Notes under the pieces: model-generated
Told to the model about the DNA's origin: nothing
The model's database searches: none
The model's input: the letters and a program-made list of their open reading frames with translations, nothing else
DNA from: Hygrocybe punicea
Lineage: Eukaryota; Basidiomycota; Agaricomycetes; Agaricales; Hygrophoraceae
NCBI GenBank assembly: GCA_963556145.1
Contig: OY744468.1
Coordinates: 2,852,001 to 2,916,000, forward strand
Direction of reading: 5' to 3'
DNA length: 64,000 nt
Position numbers and translations under genes: made by a program
Shown here: positions 1 to 11,931 of the stretch, piece by piece
Layout of the letters: every line of letters starts with the position of its first letter
Numbering within the stretch: position 1 is the first letter of the stretch

Positions 1-1
1 C

Positions 2-1703
2 TATCTGCTGAAAACTATTCTTCGACAGTGTATTTATCCATTCATCAACCAGGTTCGTACCACTCGCTGTTACCTTCACCTTTAACCTACTTGTAACAAG
101 CAATTCTTAGCTGATAAATGATTTTGGCATCAGTGGGGGTGATGAGAAGCAGACTGGCTACTACGCTGGTTTAATTGTGAGTTTGGGCCGTAATGTTCAT
201 TGTACTGTACAATTCGTTAACACCGATATTCCAGATCTCTTTATTCTATGTGGCAGAAGCAACTACCGTATTTCAGTGGAGCAGTCTCTCGGACTCCATC
301 GGCCGGAAACCAGTTCTCTTGACAGGATTGTTCGGCGCAGGCATCTCGATGCTATGTTTTGGTTTATCCAGAACTCTGTGGGGCCTCGTTGTGAGGTTCG
401 CAAATGGCTGTGGAATGTTTTTCTATTGACTGAGTTCAACATTTTGAAAAAGTCGGTGTCTAGCTGGTTTTCTTAACGGCAATATTGGTGTGATGAAGAG
501 CATGATGGGAGAGATCACCGATTCAACAAACAGGGCGCAAGGATTTGCGTTGATCCCGATCGTCTATTCCATGGGGAGTACTATAGGGTACGCTGCCGCT
601 TCAGTTCGATGTATCCAATAAACTTTGATAACCGCGCGACCGAATGGGAAGCCCCCTTTTGGGTGGTTTCCTCTCGCGCCCTCGCGATCGCTTCCCAAGC
701 TACTTTAGTGACGCGTTTTGGGAAGAATACCCGTATTTTTTACCTTGTGCAGCTGCGGCTGTATTCGTTGGCATCACTATTGTGATTGCACTCACATGGT
801 TGAAGGAGGTAAGCACCCGTGTCATCACTGTCACACCCTTCTTTTTCACAAACAGCCGTAGACCATGCCCCCAAGAAAGGACACATCTCGCCCCAATGTA
901 GACCCAAACGTCCAAGTGCTTTCCGAGCCAGAACTTGAGCTTGAGGGGCCAGTTTCGTTTCGAGAGTTGCTTGTATTGCCCGTCATTGTTTCGGTAATCA
1001 ACTATGCGGCCTTGGCGTTCCTTGATTCAGCGATTTTCTCGCTGAAACCTCTCTTCCTGGCGACACCCGTGGAATTCGGTGGACTGGGGCTATCGCCCCT
1101 AGTGATCGGCCGGTACTTATCTGTACTAGGACTTGCCACCGGTGTCTTCCAAGTCCTGTTCTTTGCGAAGATCGTACGCAGATGGGGTGTCAAGCGCCTC
1201 TTTTTTACAGGGATGCTCTCCTTCATTCCCGTATTTTCGCTATTACCGCTCGCGAACTTGCTCGTGAGAGCATGGGGGTGGAATACGTTGGTTTGGGTGG
1301 TCTTGTGGTGCGAACTCACGTTTATGGTCATCGTGGACATGGCATATGGTATGTGACATCTTATCATGCTATCATGCTATCGTGATAAAACGTCCGAGTT
1401 GCCTCCCACTACTACCAAAAAGGCTGTATTTTTATATTCATCACGACGGCGGCTCCGAACTCACGTTCCCTCGGGGCGACGAACGGGCTGTCGCAGACCA
1501 CCGTATCCATCGTTCGTGCGGTCGGGCCGGCGATGGCGACTTCCATGTTTGCCTTGTCGGTTGAACATAATCTGCTAGGCGGCTATGCAGTATTCTTCGT
1601 CTTTGTTATGCTGTCGTGTGTTTTCCTTATTGCCGCGGCACATTTGCCAGAGGAAGGGTGGAAGCAAAGGGGTGATGTAGTGAACGAGAGGCATCTGATT
1701 TGA
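2..1703 (+). CDS. MFS transporter, 5'-truncated by the window edge
   Basis: This is a multi-pass membrane transporter of the major facilitator superfamily, of the fungal drug/zinc-induced-facilitator-like type; the substrate is unknown. The first exon enters already open at base 2 and reads CIYPFINQ. Later exons read LINDFGISGGDEKQTGYYAGL (111-176), a GRKP loop after TM2 (from 232), GNIGVMKSMMGEITD (around 480), a LLGGFLSRP motif (652-808), then 862-1336 and 1423-1703. The last exons carry the C-terminal helices, including ATNGLSQT and SIVRAVGPA. Introns are about 50-85 bp with GT-AG ends. The stop is TGA at 1701. The splice near 410-475 is hard to place in frame and may use a weak donor (GTGGAA near 408) or mark a lesion. 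Family assignment is firm; the 5' end lies outside the window. Confidence 0.9.
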
Positions 1704-2996
1704 TTGAGCCTTGAGTGTGGAGGATATTGGAAACCACTGACATTCCTGGGGAAGAAAAGACTATAATTGTCGTCGACGAGGTAAAAACATGTGACGCGTG
1801 TATTGATGCGATTGGAAACCAAACACAGCATGCATGAAGAAAACCAGGAGACGCCCAGGACGTATCGGTATCCAACACCCATATATATCATATGCTGTAT
1901 AAACCTGGTCTTCCACGGAAACGCTTCGTCAAGTGATGTGGAACGCCTTTCCGATGTACAGAGGTCACACACGCTACTCTCCAGGAGGTTCACAATTCCC
2001 ATCCACATCATCACGACTACCTTCTCCCATGACTAAAACCTCGGGCTCTGCAGAAACCAGGGTGTTTCCAGCCAACCGAGGCGATTCCAGTTGTTCCCGA
2101 CCATGATCGTGAAATGACTCGCCGGCTACTGTTACTGCGGTCTTGGCACTGCTGTCAGTGCTCAAGTCGTTTATCCGACTACCTTCACTCCCAAGGCGCA
2201 CCAGCAACGGTCTCGGACCAAGAGTCCATTGATATCGTTTTGCCGTTAGCCCGGGAGGGATAGGTGGTTCCATCCCGACGGCGCTCGGCGACCTGAGATG
2301 TGTCTGTCGATAGATTGGGATATCCTGCAGGCCTGGGTGTACGACGGAGGGTGGAGACCCACTGAGTGTAGGTTGAGAGGCGGCGGCGAGGGAACTTGTG
2401 CAGATCGGGAACGAGGAAGTGGCGAGAAGGTCAGAGAGTTGGGAAAGTGTGGGACCGGATGCGGTATCTGGGAAGGGGTATTCGAAAGGATGGGAATGAG
2501 CGGGGTAGGGCGTCCCGATTACATTTGAAGGGGGATCGTCAGCGGTTGTGCTGGATCGATCTGATGTGGGAGAGGCCTGAGTGACCAGAGAAGAGTATCG
2601 GCGGGGGGGGGAGGCAGAATTCTATCGAAGATGGCTTACATCTCTTGGTGAACGGTAGCCATCCACCCCGTGGACGTGATCTGGACTGGTTATCAGCGGG
2701 AGCAAGGCAACGTTGCGTTTCAAGTTACCTGTTACTGTTACTGTTACTGGCCCATCGCCATCCGCAGCCAAGGCTATCCGTTGGTTATCTGATGCCAACA
2801 AGCAGCTGTCCTTGGACGACATCGAAGCGGGATCGAGACCGTTGAGCGGAATGGTATTATTGATTATTACGTAACTCGGAGTCGAGTCATGCGTGTGAAC
2901 AATGGTGTTATCACGTGTTACTTGGCATTGCCCGGAAACCGGAAATAAAGCCTAGTCTTAGCTGACTTACGTCTGCACCAAACCTGTGAACCGCTG
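1704..2996. other. intergenic, no gene recognised
   Basis: There is no convincing coding signal in either strand. It presumably holds the 3' UTR of the transporter and the promoter of the next + strand gene. A poly-G run occurs near 2605 and a short (TTACTG)n-like run near 2730. Confidence 0.5.
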
Positions 2997-3824
2997 ATGT
3001 CCTGTTCGTCCACCGCCCTCACAAGACTCCAGCTCCAGCCCCCAGATCCTCGTAAACGGACGTCTTCCTTCTCCTTCCCAACCACCAGCTCCACTCCAAG
3101 ACCTCTCAAGGCTCCTCGCACCAGCACAACAACAATGGGCTCCCTCCGTCGTACAACCTCATTCCTCGCTCTTCCATCCATCCAAAACGACTCCTACACG
3201 TCCCCACTCCCTTCCACATCCACCGACCCCGCCTCTCCTGTGCCATATCAGCGCACCCTCCGCTACTACAAAGATCAGCGTGAGCGTCGCAAATCTATCC
3301 TCCTCAGCAGACATACCGAGCCTGCCACAATTACAATCATCACAAAGCCTGTACAGCCTACTCCCACCCTCCCAATCCGTGTTCGTCTCCCCCACGCAGC
3401 TTCCGCACCACGGTCCGCAGCACCAGCACCAGCACCAGCACCAGCACCACCAACACAGCACCTCATAAACGGTCGCCGTCCGACGTCCCCACTCGCCCCT
3501 GAGCGCACGCCCCTCCCACCGCGCACGGCTTTCCCGCGCTCCAAGCCCGAGCCAGACCTCTACCGCAAAGCCATAACTGCCCGCATGCGCTGTTCGCCGG
3601 AGGGGCAGAAAATCCTCGTCATGGGCGCACGTCTAGCCGTGTCCATCCTTACCGCTACGCGCGAGCTCGAGCGTATCGTTGCCCAGCAGAACTTCGATGC
3701 AGACAAAGACCGGGACCGAGAGGACGTTGTGATGGATGGTGCCACCGGCCCAAGTGCGCCGTTGACGAATTCGTGGGTTTTTGTGCCTGGGGAGGACTGG
3801 GAGATGGTGGATTGCAGTGCGTGA
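2997..3824 (+). CDS. conserved basidiomycete hypothetical protein
   Basis: This intronless frame encodes up to 275 aa. The first ATG is at 2997. An internal ATG at 3135 has better context (ACAACAATGGGC) and starts MGSLRRTTSFLALPS, so the native protein may be 229 aa. The N-terminal two thirds are Ser/Pro/Thr-rich and disordered, with a (PA)n run coded by CAGCAC repeats near 3420-3450. The C-terminal part is ordered: a short helix region (DLYRKAITARMRC), then KILVMGARLAVSILTATREL, then an acidic linker and a terminal SWVFVPGEDWEMVDC motif. I recognise the layout as a mushroom-lineage protein of unknown function. There is no signal peptide or membrane segment. Confidence 0.72.
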   Translation: MSCSSTALTRLQLQPPDPRKRTSSFSFPTTSSTPRPLKAPRTSTTTMGSLRRTTSFLALPSIQNDSYTSPLPSTSTDPASPVPYQRTLRYYKDQRERRKSILLSRHTEPATITIITKPVQPTPTLPIRVRLPHAASAPRSAAPAPAPAPAPPTQHLINGRRPTSPLAPERTPLPPRTAFPRSKPEPDLYRKAITARMRCSPEGQKILVMGARLAVSILTATRELERIVAQQNFDADKDRDREDVVMDGATGPSAPLTNSWVFVPGEDWEMVDCSA

Positions 3825-5178
3825 GTTGTTTGTTGGCCAGTTAGATGCGAACCAGCTCGACCGAGCCCAACGCGAGCTGTTAACGACCTTTTACGACCGT
3901 TTATTTTTATTGGTGGCACTACACCACTTCACGACGAAGAAACCACCCACACCCCGCCGTCCAGTGGGCAATCGGGCTGTCTCAGCCTCAGCGCCAAAAT
4001 CACGCAGTCGGCCTCTTCCGACGTCCGGTACCGTGCTGCACGGCCTTGTTGGGAGTTACCTTCTTCGTCGCACACTGGGATCTGCCACTTCGCTTTTGAA
4101 TAGACTCACCCCCCTTTTAATCATTTGAGGCGCTGCGGCGTCTTTTGAGCGCCTGTACTTGACTTCAACTCTCAAAAGTAGCGCTAGACTTCATCTTACT
4201 GTAGCTCTGTGATTTCTTCTAAACGGGACAATAACGCGGACGCGGTTTTCTTGGATTGATGATGATTATATATTAGTACTCACATGTACTATGATGTAGC
4301 GACTTACCTCCATTCTCTCTTTGCCAGTGATATGTAATACACCCGGAATCGGAATATGCTGTGCACCACATGGGCCGTTGAGTACTCATGCCTCTGAACA
4401 GCTCTCAGACTGAACCCTGTCTGACAGACGAGCCGGCTGTATTGGATTTGAAAATCAAGCCATAGTGTAACTACTTGTTGCGCCGCCGACAATGGTGTTG
4501 GAAATCAAAAACATTTACATGATCGTTGCCGAAATGCTTTGAGGATTCACCGCCTAAGTGTGCGGGAAGTTGGGAGGGCGGTAGAAGGGGGGAGGCACAG
4601 GTGTTGTGGAAACGGTCCTACACGGTATGGAATTTTTCGACCCGACCTTTTTTCAGGTGTTTTGACGTTGACGTCTTACATGTAGCTCCGCCGGACTGCC
4701 GCGGCGTACTTATACCTCCCTCCATTGGCGACAGACTCGCTCCTAGTAAAACCCTTTGTCGAATCCTTTCAACTACTATGCGCAAACATGATCTCCCATA
4801 TCGTACGATTTTCAGACAAGATGTGGCATCGTAGCTGCCTTGGACCTTCAACCAGACACAAGGAAGCCGTCCGTATGCATATGCATATGCATCTATACGT
4901 CAGCCACCTCTGTTACTTAAGGATCCAACCATCGAAACATTGTCCACTGCTTCTCTTAGTTTTCCCTGCCCAATATGCAGAGGAGGTTTACACACTAAAA
5001 ACTCGCGAAATCATACGTACGCGGTCCGCTGGTCGATGCATTTTCTCCGGCAGGCCAGTGCAGCCATTTACTGGATAGGGCAAATGGTGTGGGTTCGGAA
5101 ATCGTCAGTGATTTATTCATGGCAGCGAGGGCGAATGGGCTTAATTATATTTAGGAAGCAAAGGAGCATGGGGTCCTC
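3825..5178. other. intergenic, no gene recognised
   Basis: About 1.35 kb between the hypothetical gene and the left end of the inverted-repeat block. No frame resembles a known protein. ATGCAT repeats occur near 4875-4895. It may include regulatory DNA. Confidence 0.45.
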
Positions 5179-5918
5179 GTATGGCAACCCGGAGTGATCT
5201 GCCTATCATTGAACTCAGCTGTCCTTAGTCATATGCTGGACCCCAAATACTATATGGTGACATGTAGCACAAATAATGATTGCCTATCATAATTTGCTTG
5301 TGAAGCCACTATGACAGAGGATAACAAGTTGAAAATTGTGAGTAACTATATCAACAGTGGAGAAATAATTTGGCAGAGTGTGAGAAGGGCATGGGTGCAA
5401 GAAGGGTGCAGGGAAGGTGCAGGGGGGATGCGAGAGGGTGTGGGAGGGCATAGGAGGGAAAAGAGGGTGCAGGAAGGCAGGGAGAGTGCAGGAGAGTGCA
5501 GGAGGGGTTACAGAGAGTGCAGGAGGGTATGGAAAGGTGCCAGAATGCATGGGAGGGCATGAGAGGGTGCAGGAGGGTGCAGGATGGGTGCAGGAGGGTA
5601 CAGGACAGCAAAGGAGGTGCGAGAGGGTGCAGGAGTTGTGGGAAGGTGCAGGGGAATGTATGGGAGGGTGTGGGGGGGTGCAGAAAGCATACGGGATGGT
5701 GTGGGGTGGCACAGGAAGCGTATGGGAGGGTGCAGGAGGGTGCAGGAGGGTATGGGAGGGTGTAGGAGGGTACGGGAGGGTGCAGGAAGGCATGGGAGGG
5801 CTTAGGTAGGGTGCCAATGTAGGAGGGACAAGGGGCAGGCAGAGGGCGTGGAGAAGTGTGGGGAGGGTGTGAGAATGTCATTGCAGGGGGGCGAAAAGGA
5901 TAGAATCTGTGGCAGCAA
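5179..5918 (+). repeat. left long inverted repeat with G-rich minisatellite
   Basis: The outer unique part (5179-5360) is the reverse complement of about 15835-16006. From about 5390 to 5810 the + strand is a degenerate array of GGGTGCAGGA / GGGTATGGGA-like units (about 10-15 bp). The inner edge (GGGACAAGGGGCAGGCAGAGGGC, near 5825) is again shared with the right copy. Long frames through it are low-complexity artefacts of the repeat, not genes. Confidence 0.9.
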
Positions 5919-6989
5919 TGAGGTGTGCGGAGGGTGCCAGATGTTGTTGTGCAAAGCGGCTGCGAGGAGTGGTTGGGTGGGATGTGATGTGAGCCCTATG
6001 GAAATGTGTGCACATGAGGTGATGGGTATGAGGAGGGCAGGGTGGGCAGAGGAGGAGGTGCGGAGCATGTAACAATTGAGGATGCTATGGAGGGCGAAGG
6101 CAGGGAGTAGAGGATATGCATGGGGCATGCAGAGGGTGTGCAGTGAAATACAGAGAGTAAGCAATCAGGGTGACTTGGAAAACTCCGAGTTTGGCATTGA
6201 AAATTTTCTTGCACGAGTTTTCAACTTGCCCATGTCTTCTGAAGAAGTTGCAAGCTTCACCACTGGAATAGCTGGGGCTGTTGTCTGCCAATGCTGCAAA
6301 CTCTCATTTCCACCTGGCACAAAACTCTACTTCATGCATGATCGCAAACCAGATCACCCAGGGAAAAATCTTTGTGAGGAGTGTCGTCAGTACCAGGTTC
6401 AGAAAACATTGACTTTAAAATGTACAGAGGGTATGTGAGGCTCTGGCTATGACATGTCAGTAAGTGATAGTTGAAATAGATTCAAGGCTGATTGCTCCAG
6501 GTGGAAGTAGACCACTGAGTCACCATCAGACAAGTGTACAGAAAGCAGTTGCTGCAGCTCAACAAGCAGGTCCGTGTGTCTTTGCTAGCATTAGCCTGAG
6601 CAATAAAATATCTACTGGCATTTAGGTACCTCTCACCCTGTCTGTATCAGTTCAGATGCCATGCCCCCCCCCCCCCCGCAATACCTTGGGTTTCAATCCC
6701 TGGAAGTCAGAAAGGTGTCATGGCAAGACAAGAATGGCCTAAACAGAACATCAGTTCTGGCAGCCCTTGAGTGTTTACACCAGGGCAGCTTACATGACCC
6801 ACAGAGATACCTGAATTTTTGTTGCATGCCCCTGAACAACCAGGTTACCAGGCTGCGCATGAGAAGTATGACGAGATGCAAAACTATTTTGCTCATCGTA
6901 ATATAGCAAATACAGAATATCTCAATAATGTCCTGGTTCACATTGGCATTCAAGACCTTGAAAGAATATCGTATTTAACGTTATTACTA

Positions 6990-7305
6990 GGGAAATGCAG
7001 GGATAAGGGTAAATCCTTTTCCGCAGGTATCCGTACTCTTAAGAGTACGAGTACGGATACAGATTCTTGTATCCGTGGGCTTAAAAATGAGCCGGAGATC
7101 ATCCAAAACGGTCAAGAATTGACTGAGATAGAGACTAAACATTGATTGGACTCTATCTCAGTCAATTCTTGACCGTTTCAGGTGATCTCCGGCTCATTTT
7201 GATCGCGAATCCGTGGGTAAAATCCGTGGATATTGCATCCGTATCTGTGGGGAGTACGAGTATGGATACAGACAAATGTATCCTGGGATTACCCCTGCAT
7301 TTCCC
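6990..7305. mobile_element. 316-bp MITE, TA target duplication (copy 1)
   Basis: Terminal inverted repeats GGGAAATGCAGGG are flanked by TA at 6988-6989 and 7306-7307, as for Tc1/mariner-type elements. The interior has inverted stretches (GTCAAGAATTGACTGAGATAGAG and its complement around 7115-7175) and GTATCCGTACTC-like repeats. It interrupts the alpha-kinase middle region. A second copy sits in the opposite orientation at 23167-24094. Confidence 0.9.
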
Positions 7306-8148
7306 TAGTTATTACCTCCATTTTCAACATGGTCGAGGGATGCCGAGCTTTCCATTGATGAACTGTGTCTTCAAAATAAAGACTGGGTTGAGCTTTGAGT
7401 CATACCTTTGTCTAATGGGCAAGATGTTGATGCAATTGCACAAAAATTCTTTGTAGCTAAAGGGAAGGCACGAACAGTCCAGTTCCATGCTGGTAAAGGA
7501 ATGGAACTTTACCTTGAGCTGGAGTTTGAAAGGTATTCAGAGATTGTCCAGAGACTGGAAGAGCTTGAAGCTCATAATCAGGTGTGGAAGCATTTCACAG
7601 CAGCTCTACTTTCGGTGGCCTGAAATTTACATCCCTCTAGTCAGCATATACACCCCTTTCCATTGAAGCTCAAGGGGGTGACAAAGATGACTTATATACT
7701 ACCACATCTCCAAGTACACCAGTTGTGAGCAAGGCAAACTGAAAGTGTCATTTATCAGTAACAGTTTGTTTACTGAGGTCTGGTTCAGTGCAATTGAAAC
7801 TGATTGTTTGCAACAGAAAACAAGCCTTATGTCACCATCTTGTTCCAAGTGTTCTGTTCTGGTACCTCAACCTGAGAGCCCTCCTGGTTCACCCAGTGCC
7901 AAGGATGTAAGGTGAGCACTTCAAGCCCAGAGAGCCCCATCAAAGAAGATTGTAAAATCTGTCTGTATGTATCTCCTTTCATTCACCATCAAGGTCTATA
8001 AAGTAACGCATCACAAGTGAATACCATATCTATTTCATGCATGCTGTATGCAATGCCAGTGGTTATGTTCACAGACCTAGTGTCATGGGCACAGGGATTT
8101 GATGCAATCAAAGATTGCAATGGTCCTGTGGCTGTCACACTTATTTTC

Positions 8149-9792
8149 TGTTACGGATCGCTTCTGCAGCGGGCTCCGGCAACAATCAACTTAACAGGGG
8201 GGCGGTTTCCAGAGGAGAGAACAGCAGTTACATTGATAGATAACACTGCTACAAGGGGGGGGGTTCATGGTCTAATGTCATTGCGAGCCGTGGGGGTTAC
8301 CCAAGATAAGGGGGTCTGCCCCAAGAACCAGACTAAACGTAAAGAAAGGAAAAGAAGAAAAAGTCCGAACCAACAACAAGAACAGTATATATAGTGACTG
8401 GTCTTGAGGGGAGGTAAATAGAAATACAACCATGAAGCCACAACATGTCCAACTCTACCATGTGTTCACCATGAGGCGTACATGAGGCGTCCTCATGTCG
8501 ATGTTCTCGCGATCCAACTGGAGGCCCGGGTGTCATTGAGGAATAGAGGGGGTCCGGATGACTCGGATGATTTGTCATCGGATCATGTGATGTGCAGAAT
8601 TGCCTATTCGGGGTCTACACTTGCTGTAACAGGCAAGTGCGCAGTCTGGCAAGTGCGTTGCACAGTCGGGTCGAAGATGGGTATCGTCCAGTGTGGGGTT
8701 GGTGATGAGAGTGTCTTGAGGTGGTGTGGATGTAGCGGCAAGGTTGGTATGAAAGAAAATGAAGGAATGTATAAAGGAAAAAACCAACTAGGACAGTGGG
8801 CTAGTCGAGGTCAGACATGTGAACAGCACAAGCTGTACCGGATGACAATGTCTGTGTTGATGACGTATCGAGGAGCGATGTCTTGTCCTGTTTGTGGAAC
8901 AAGAAGGTCCACTTGATGTCGGTATTCGTCCAAGAAAGGGTATCATTGTAAACGAGTGTGGGAGATATCAAGATCATAGATGGCAAAGGATAAATGAATG
9001 TGGGTCCAGGTTTCGAGTCATGGGCACAGGTGACAAGCTGTGGGAACAAGTCGTCGGGTACTGCAATGAAGCGATGTCGTGTGAACAATATGCGATAGGG
9101 GTTGGTTCACTGTTTGGGAAGTCGTATGGTCTGTGGCCGAAGTCCAAAAGAATGTGTTTCGGCGATGGTCGGATTAGAGAGAACAGTGAAATGTCTTGTG
9201 ATCGGGGATTGTTCAGAGTTCGTATGCAGGTGAGGAATGTCGTCGGATCGTCAGGGAGGATAATGGTAGGCACAGGGTACGAAAGTGGAAACCATATATC
9301 CAGGTATGGCAATTGTCAATTACGTGTCGATATATTGTCAAGGTGGAAGTCGGAAGTATCGATGGCAGAAGGGTTTCGGTACCGATGCCAAAGATAGAAC
9401 ATAACAAGGTAAAAACCGATCAGGAAGGTGATGGCGATGCTGCCAATGATGATTACGGTAATTAGCTGTGTTGGGAGTACAGCCATTGTAAATCGGTTTG
9501 TCGTGGGATGAAGTCAACAATATGTCAGGGCAAGGGAAAAGACAATAGCGATGATGTCCGTCGGCAAGGAGACTATTCGGGTACAGCAAGGTAACGTGGG
9601 GATGTGTCCATGGTCGGTCTGGATTGTTCTAGAAGAAGAAAGGAAGAAAAGAGAACAAGGACAAGAATAAACAACAATGTCCAAAAGAAGACAAAAGGTA
9701 AAGGGGAACGAAAAAGGAAGGTATGGTAAAGTGGAATCGTCATCGTGGGTAGTGGAGTCGGAATCGGAGTTGCGGAGTTGAAAAATGTAACA
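8149..9792. mobile_element. 1.64-kb solo LTR in the alpha-kinase gene
   Basis: The insert begins TGTTAC and ends GTAACA and is bounded by a 5-bp direct repeat TTTTC (8144-8148 and 9793-9797). Removing the insert and one repeat rejoins the alpha-kinase reading frame exactly, so the boundaries are secure. It is non-coding: frames inside have no recognisable domains. Size, TG...CA ends and 5-bp duplication fit a solo LTR of a retrotransposon; no partner LTR is in the window. Confidence 0.88.
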
Positions 9793-10549
9793 TTTTCAAC
9801 CCACAAGTGCCATCGAAGTATGGCAGCTTCAAAAAAGCAATGTTCGGGCATACTAGTCACCCTGTCATCAGCTCCTCCAGTCATGTTTGCATGAAGCAAT
9901 GCTGGTATCGGTGCAGGCTCTCATCCACTCTGAGTCGTCTTATGTTTGACAGTCATACCCAAGTCTTGAAGCTTAGTGCCGAAATCAACTGTTCATGTTG
10001 GGCATCTGCTTTGATGGGGCTTGTGTATGATTTCATCAATACATATATCAAAACTCATGGCAGCCCTGCTTTCGAGATCCCACAGATGTGCTTTGTAAAC
10101 ACAGCTCTGGCTGTCCACGTCAATAACACCCATGACATGTATATGATAGAGGAAGTCATTGATGAGGCATTGCATGGTGGATTTGTGAAATACATTGGGA
10201 ACAGTTCAGCCAAACCACTCAATTACGAGTTCTTTTAATTTATTAAAAGACTTGTTCTTTATCAGACCTGGTTCAGTGAGGGTCCGTAATTAATTAATAA
10301 ATAAAGTTGATCTCCTATAGACAAAATATTTTTAGGCAACAGATATGATTCTACTTCTGATCCTGGAAAATCAGATACAGTTGGGGCCATGTCTGGACAA
10401 GCTTACATAAGCGTCCAAATATGGGTTACCTCAGACAAGACAAATTACTTTCCAATTATATTCAAAATATTCATACTGACTTCAATTCTTATCGGAATCA
10501 GCTGAAAATTGAACTGCTGACTAATATAACCATTTCAGGTGAGGTGTGA

Positions 10550-10742
10550 CAGTCACATGTGACCACTATAACCATATAAAGGTAATTTTTGATATTATAT
10601 AGCAAATTTCTTGCTGATCACAATGGTGATAGTCACATGTGACCAGTCTAACTATATAAGGAAATTTTACACTATATATGCTAAATTTCGAACCAATCAC
10701 AGGAGTCATAGTCACATGTGACCACTGTACTATATATGGACA
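10550..10742. repeat. tandem repeat, about 80-bp unit, palindromic GTCACATGTGAC core
   Basis: GTCACATGTGACC occurs three times (near 10550, 10632 and 10710). Each is followed by a similar AT-rich stretch ending before ATCACA.TGGTGATA / ATCACAGGAGTCATA. The core is a 12-bp perfect palindrome containing an E-box (CACATGTG). Confidence 0.75.
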
Positions 10743-10792
10743 TATCAGCCATATAAGTAGAAATGGGCTAAAATTAGATGATGTACTAACAT

Positions 10793-11119
10793 TAAGGCAT
10801 AGCACGAGTCTGATCCACGAGTTTTCTCACGCTCTTATTTCCTTATTTGGAACAACAATATTGCACCAAAAATCTCGAAAAAATATGATTTGGACAGCCC
10901 TTGATCATATCTTTCTGCTGAATACAAGAAACCAATATTAATCAGACTTTTTAGAACTTAAAAAGTCTGATTAATATTGGTTTCTTATATTCAGCAGAAA
11001 GATATGATCAAGGGCTGTCCAAATCATATTTTTTCGAGATTTTTGGTGCAATATTGTTGTTCCAAATAAGGAAATAAGAGCGTGGGAAAACTCGTGGATC
11101 AGACTTGTGCTATGCCTTA
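10793..11119. mobile_element. 327-bp palindromic hAT-type MITE
   Basis: Almost the whole element is one inverted repeat: arms of about 155 bp around a short centre near 10950-10960. The ends read TAAGGCATAGCAC / GTGCTATGCCTTA. It is flanked by the perfect 8-bp duplication ACTAACAT (10785-10792 and 11120-11127), the hAT signature. The tip TAAGGCAT is shared with the larger element at 26372-27349. Confidence 0.9.
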
Positions 11120-11133
11120 ACTAACATTTTTAC

Positions 11134-11931
11134 TTACAGCAGTTTTCATAAACATGCGGAAAAGTTGAAAAAAGATTTGAGGTGTAAAAATTTTGGACTT
11201 GGTGAAAATTCTCTTGTATCTCATGGAATACTGCATGGATTGAGATGGTTATAGAGGGAAAGTTGTACTATTTCTTAAGGGCTTTCTACTCCTGTAATTA
11301 CATTTGGACCATATTTAGTGTATGGTCAGTTGTAGATGAAATAACAGGGAAACCAGGATTTTTTGAGACCCAAAATGATATTGTCAAATTATGGCATCAA
11401 ATGAGCTCCTATGAAGAAGATTGTAGGGAGAAAATTGTTCATTTTTTCAAGGGCTAGAAGTACATATACCGTGTTTTTCTTGATTTTTGTGTTTTGAGCC
11501 AATATTACATCAGTACTATTTTTGATTGCATTGGGATTAGAATACTGCAAGAATTATAAATATTGGCTCAAAACACAAAAATCAAGAAAAACACGGTATA
11601 TGTACTTCTAGCCCTTGAAAAAATGAACAATTTTCTCCCTACAATCTTCTTCATAGGAGCTCATTTGATGCCATAATTTGACAATATCATTTTGGGTCTC
11701 AAAAAATCCTGGTTTCCCTGTTATTTCATCTACAACTGACCATACACTAAATATGGTCCAAATGTAATTACAGGAGTAGAAAGCCCTTAAGAAATAGTAC
11801 AACTTTCCCTCTATAACCATCTCAATCCATGCAGTATTCCATGAGATACAAGAGAATTTTCACCAAGTCCAAAATTTTTACACCTCAAATCTTTTTTCAA
11901 CTTTTCCACATGTTTATGAAAACTGCTGTAA
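11134..11931. repeat. large palindrome, arms about 380 bp, with a mirrored reading frame
   Basis: Arms 11134-11516 and 11559-11931 are near-perfect inverted copies around a loop of about 42 bp. Both arms contain the same 70-aa open frame in opposite orientation (11245-11457 + and 11608-11820 -, beginning MVIEGKLYYFLRAFYSC), preceded in another frame by KLKKDLRCKNFGLGENSL. On the right the minus-strand frame continues beyond the palindrome to about 12011, while on the left it stops at the arm end, so the left arm looks like an inverted copy of a pre-existing segment. I do not recognise the encoded peptide. No clear target duplication. Confidence 0.85.

Noticed and set aside
1583..2014. 143-aa minus-strand frame
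   Set aside because: It overlaps the last exon of the MFS transporter on the opposite strand and has no recognisable motif.
5287..5881. Overlapping frames of 80-176 aa on both strands of the left minisatellite
   Set aside because: They are in several frames at once and consist of repeated short peptides, as expected from a low-complexity array; the right copy at 15081-15806 behaves the same way.
8482..9397. Open frames of 144 and 167 aa
   Set aside because: They lie wholly inside the 1.64-kb solo LTR, have no domains, and both strands are equally open.
10550..10742. CRISPR-like array
   Set aside because: Only three degenerate units, in a eukaryotic transposon context with no cas genes; it is a simple tandem repeat.
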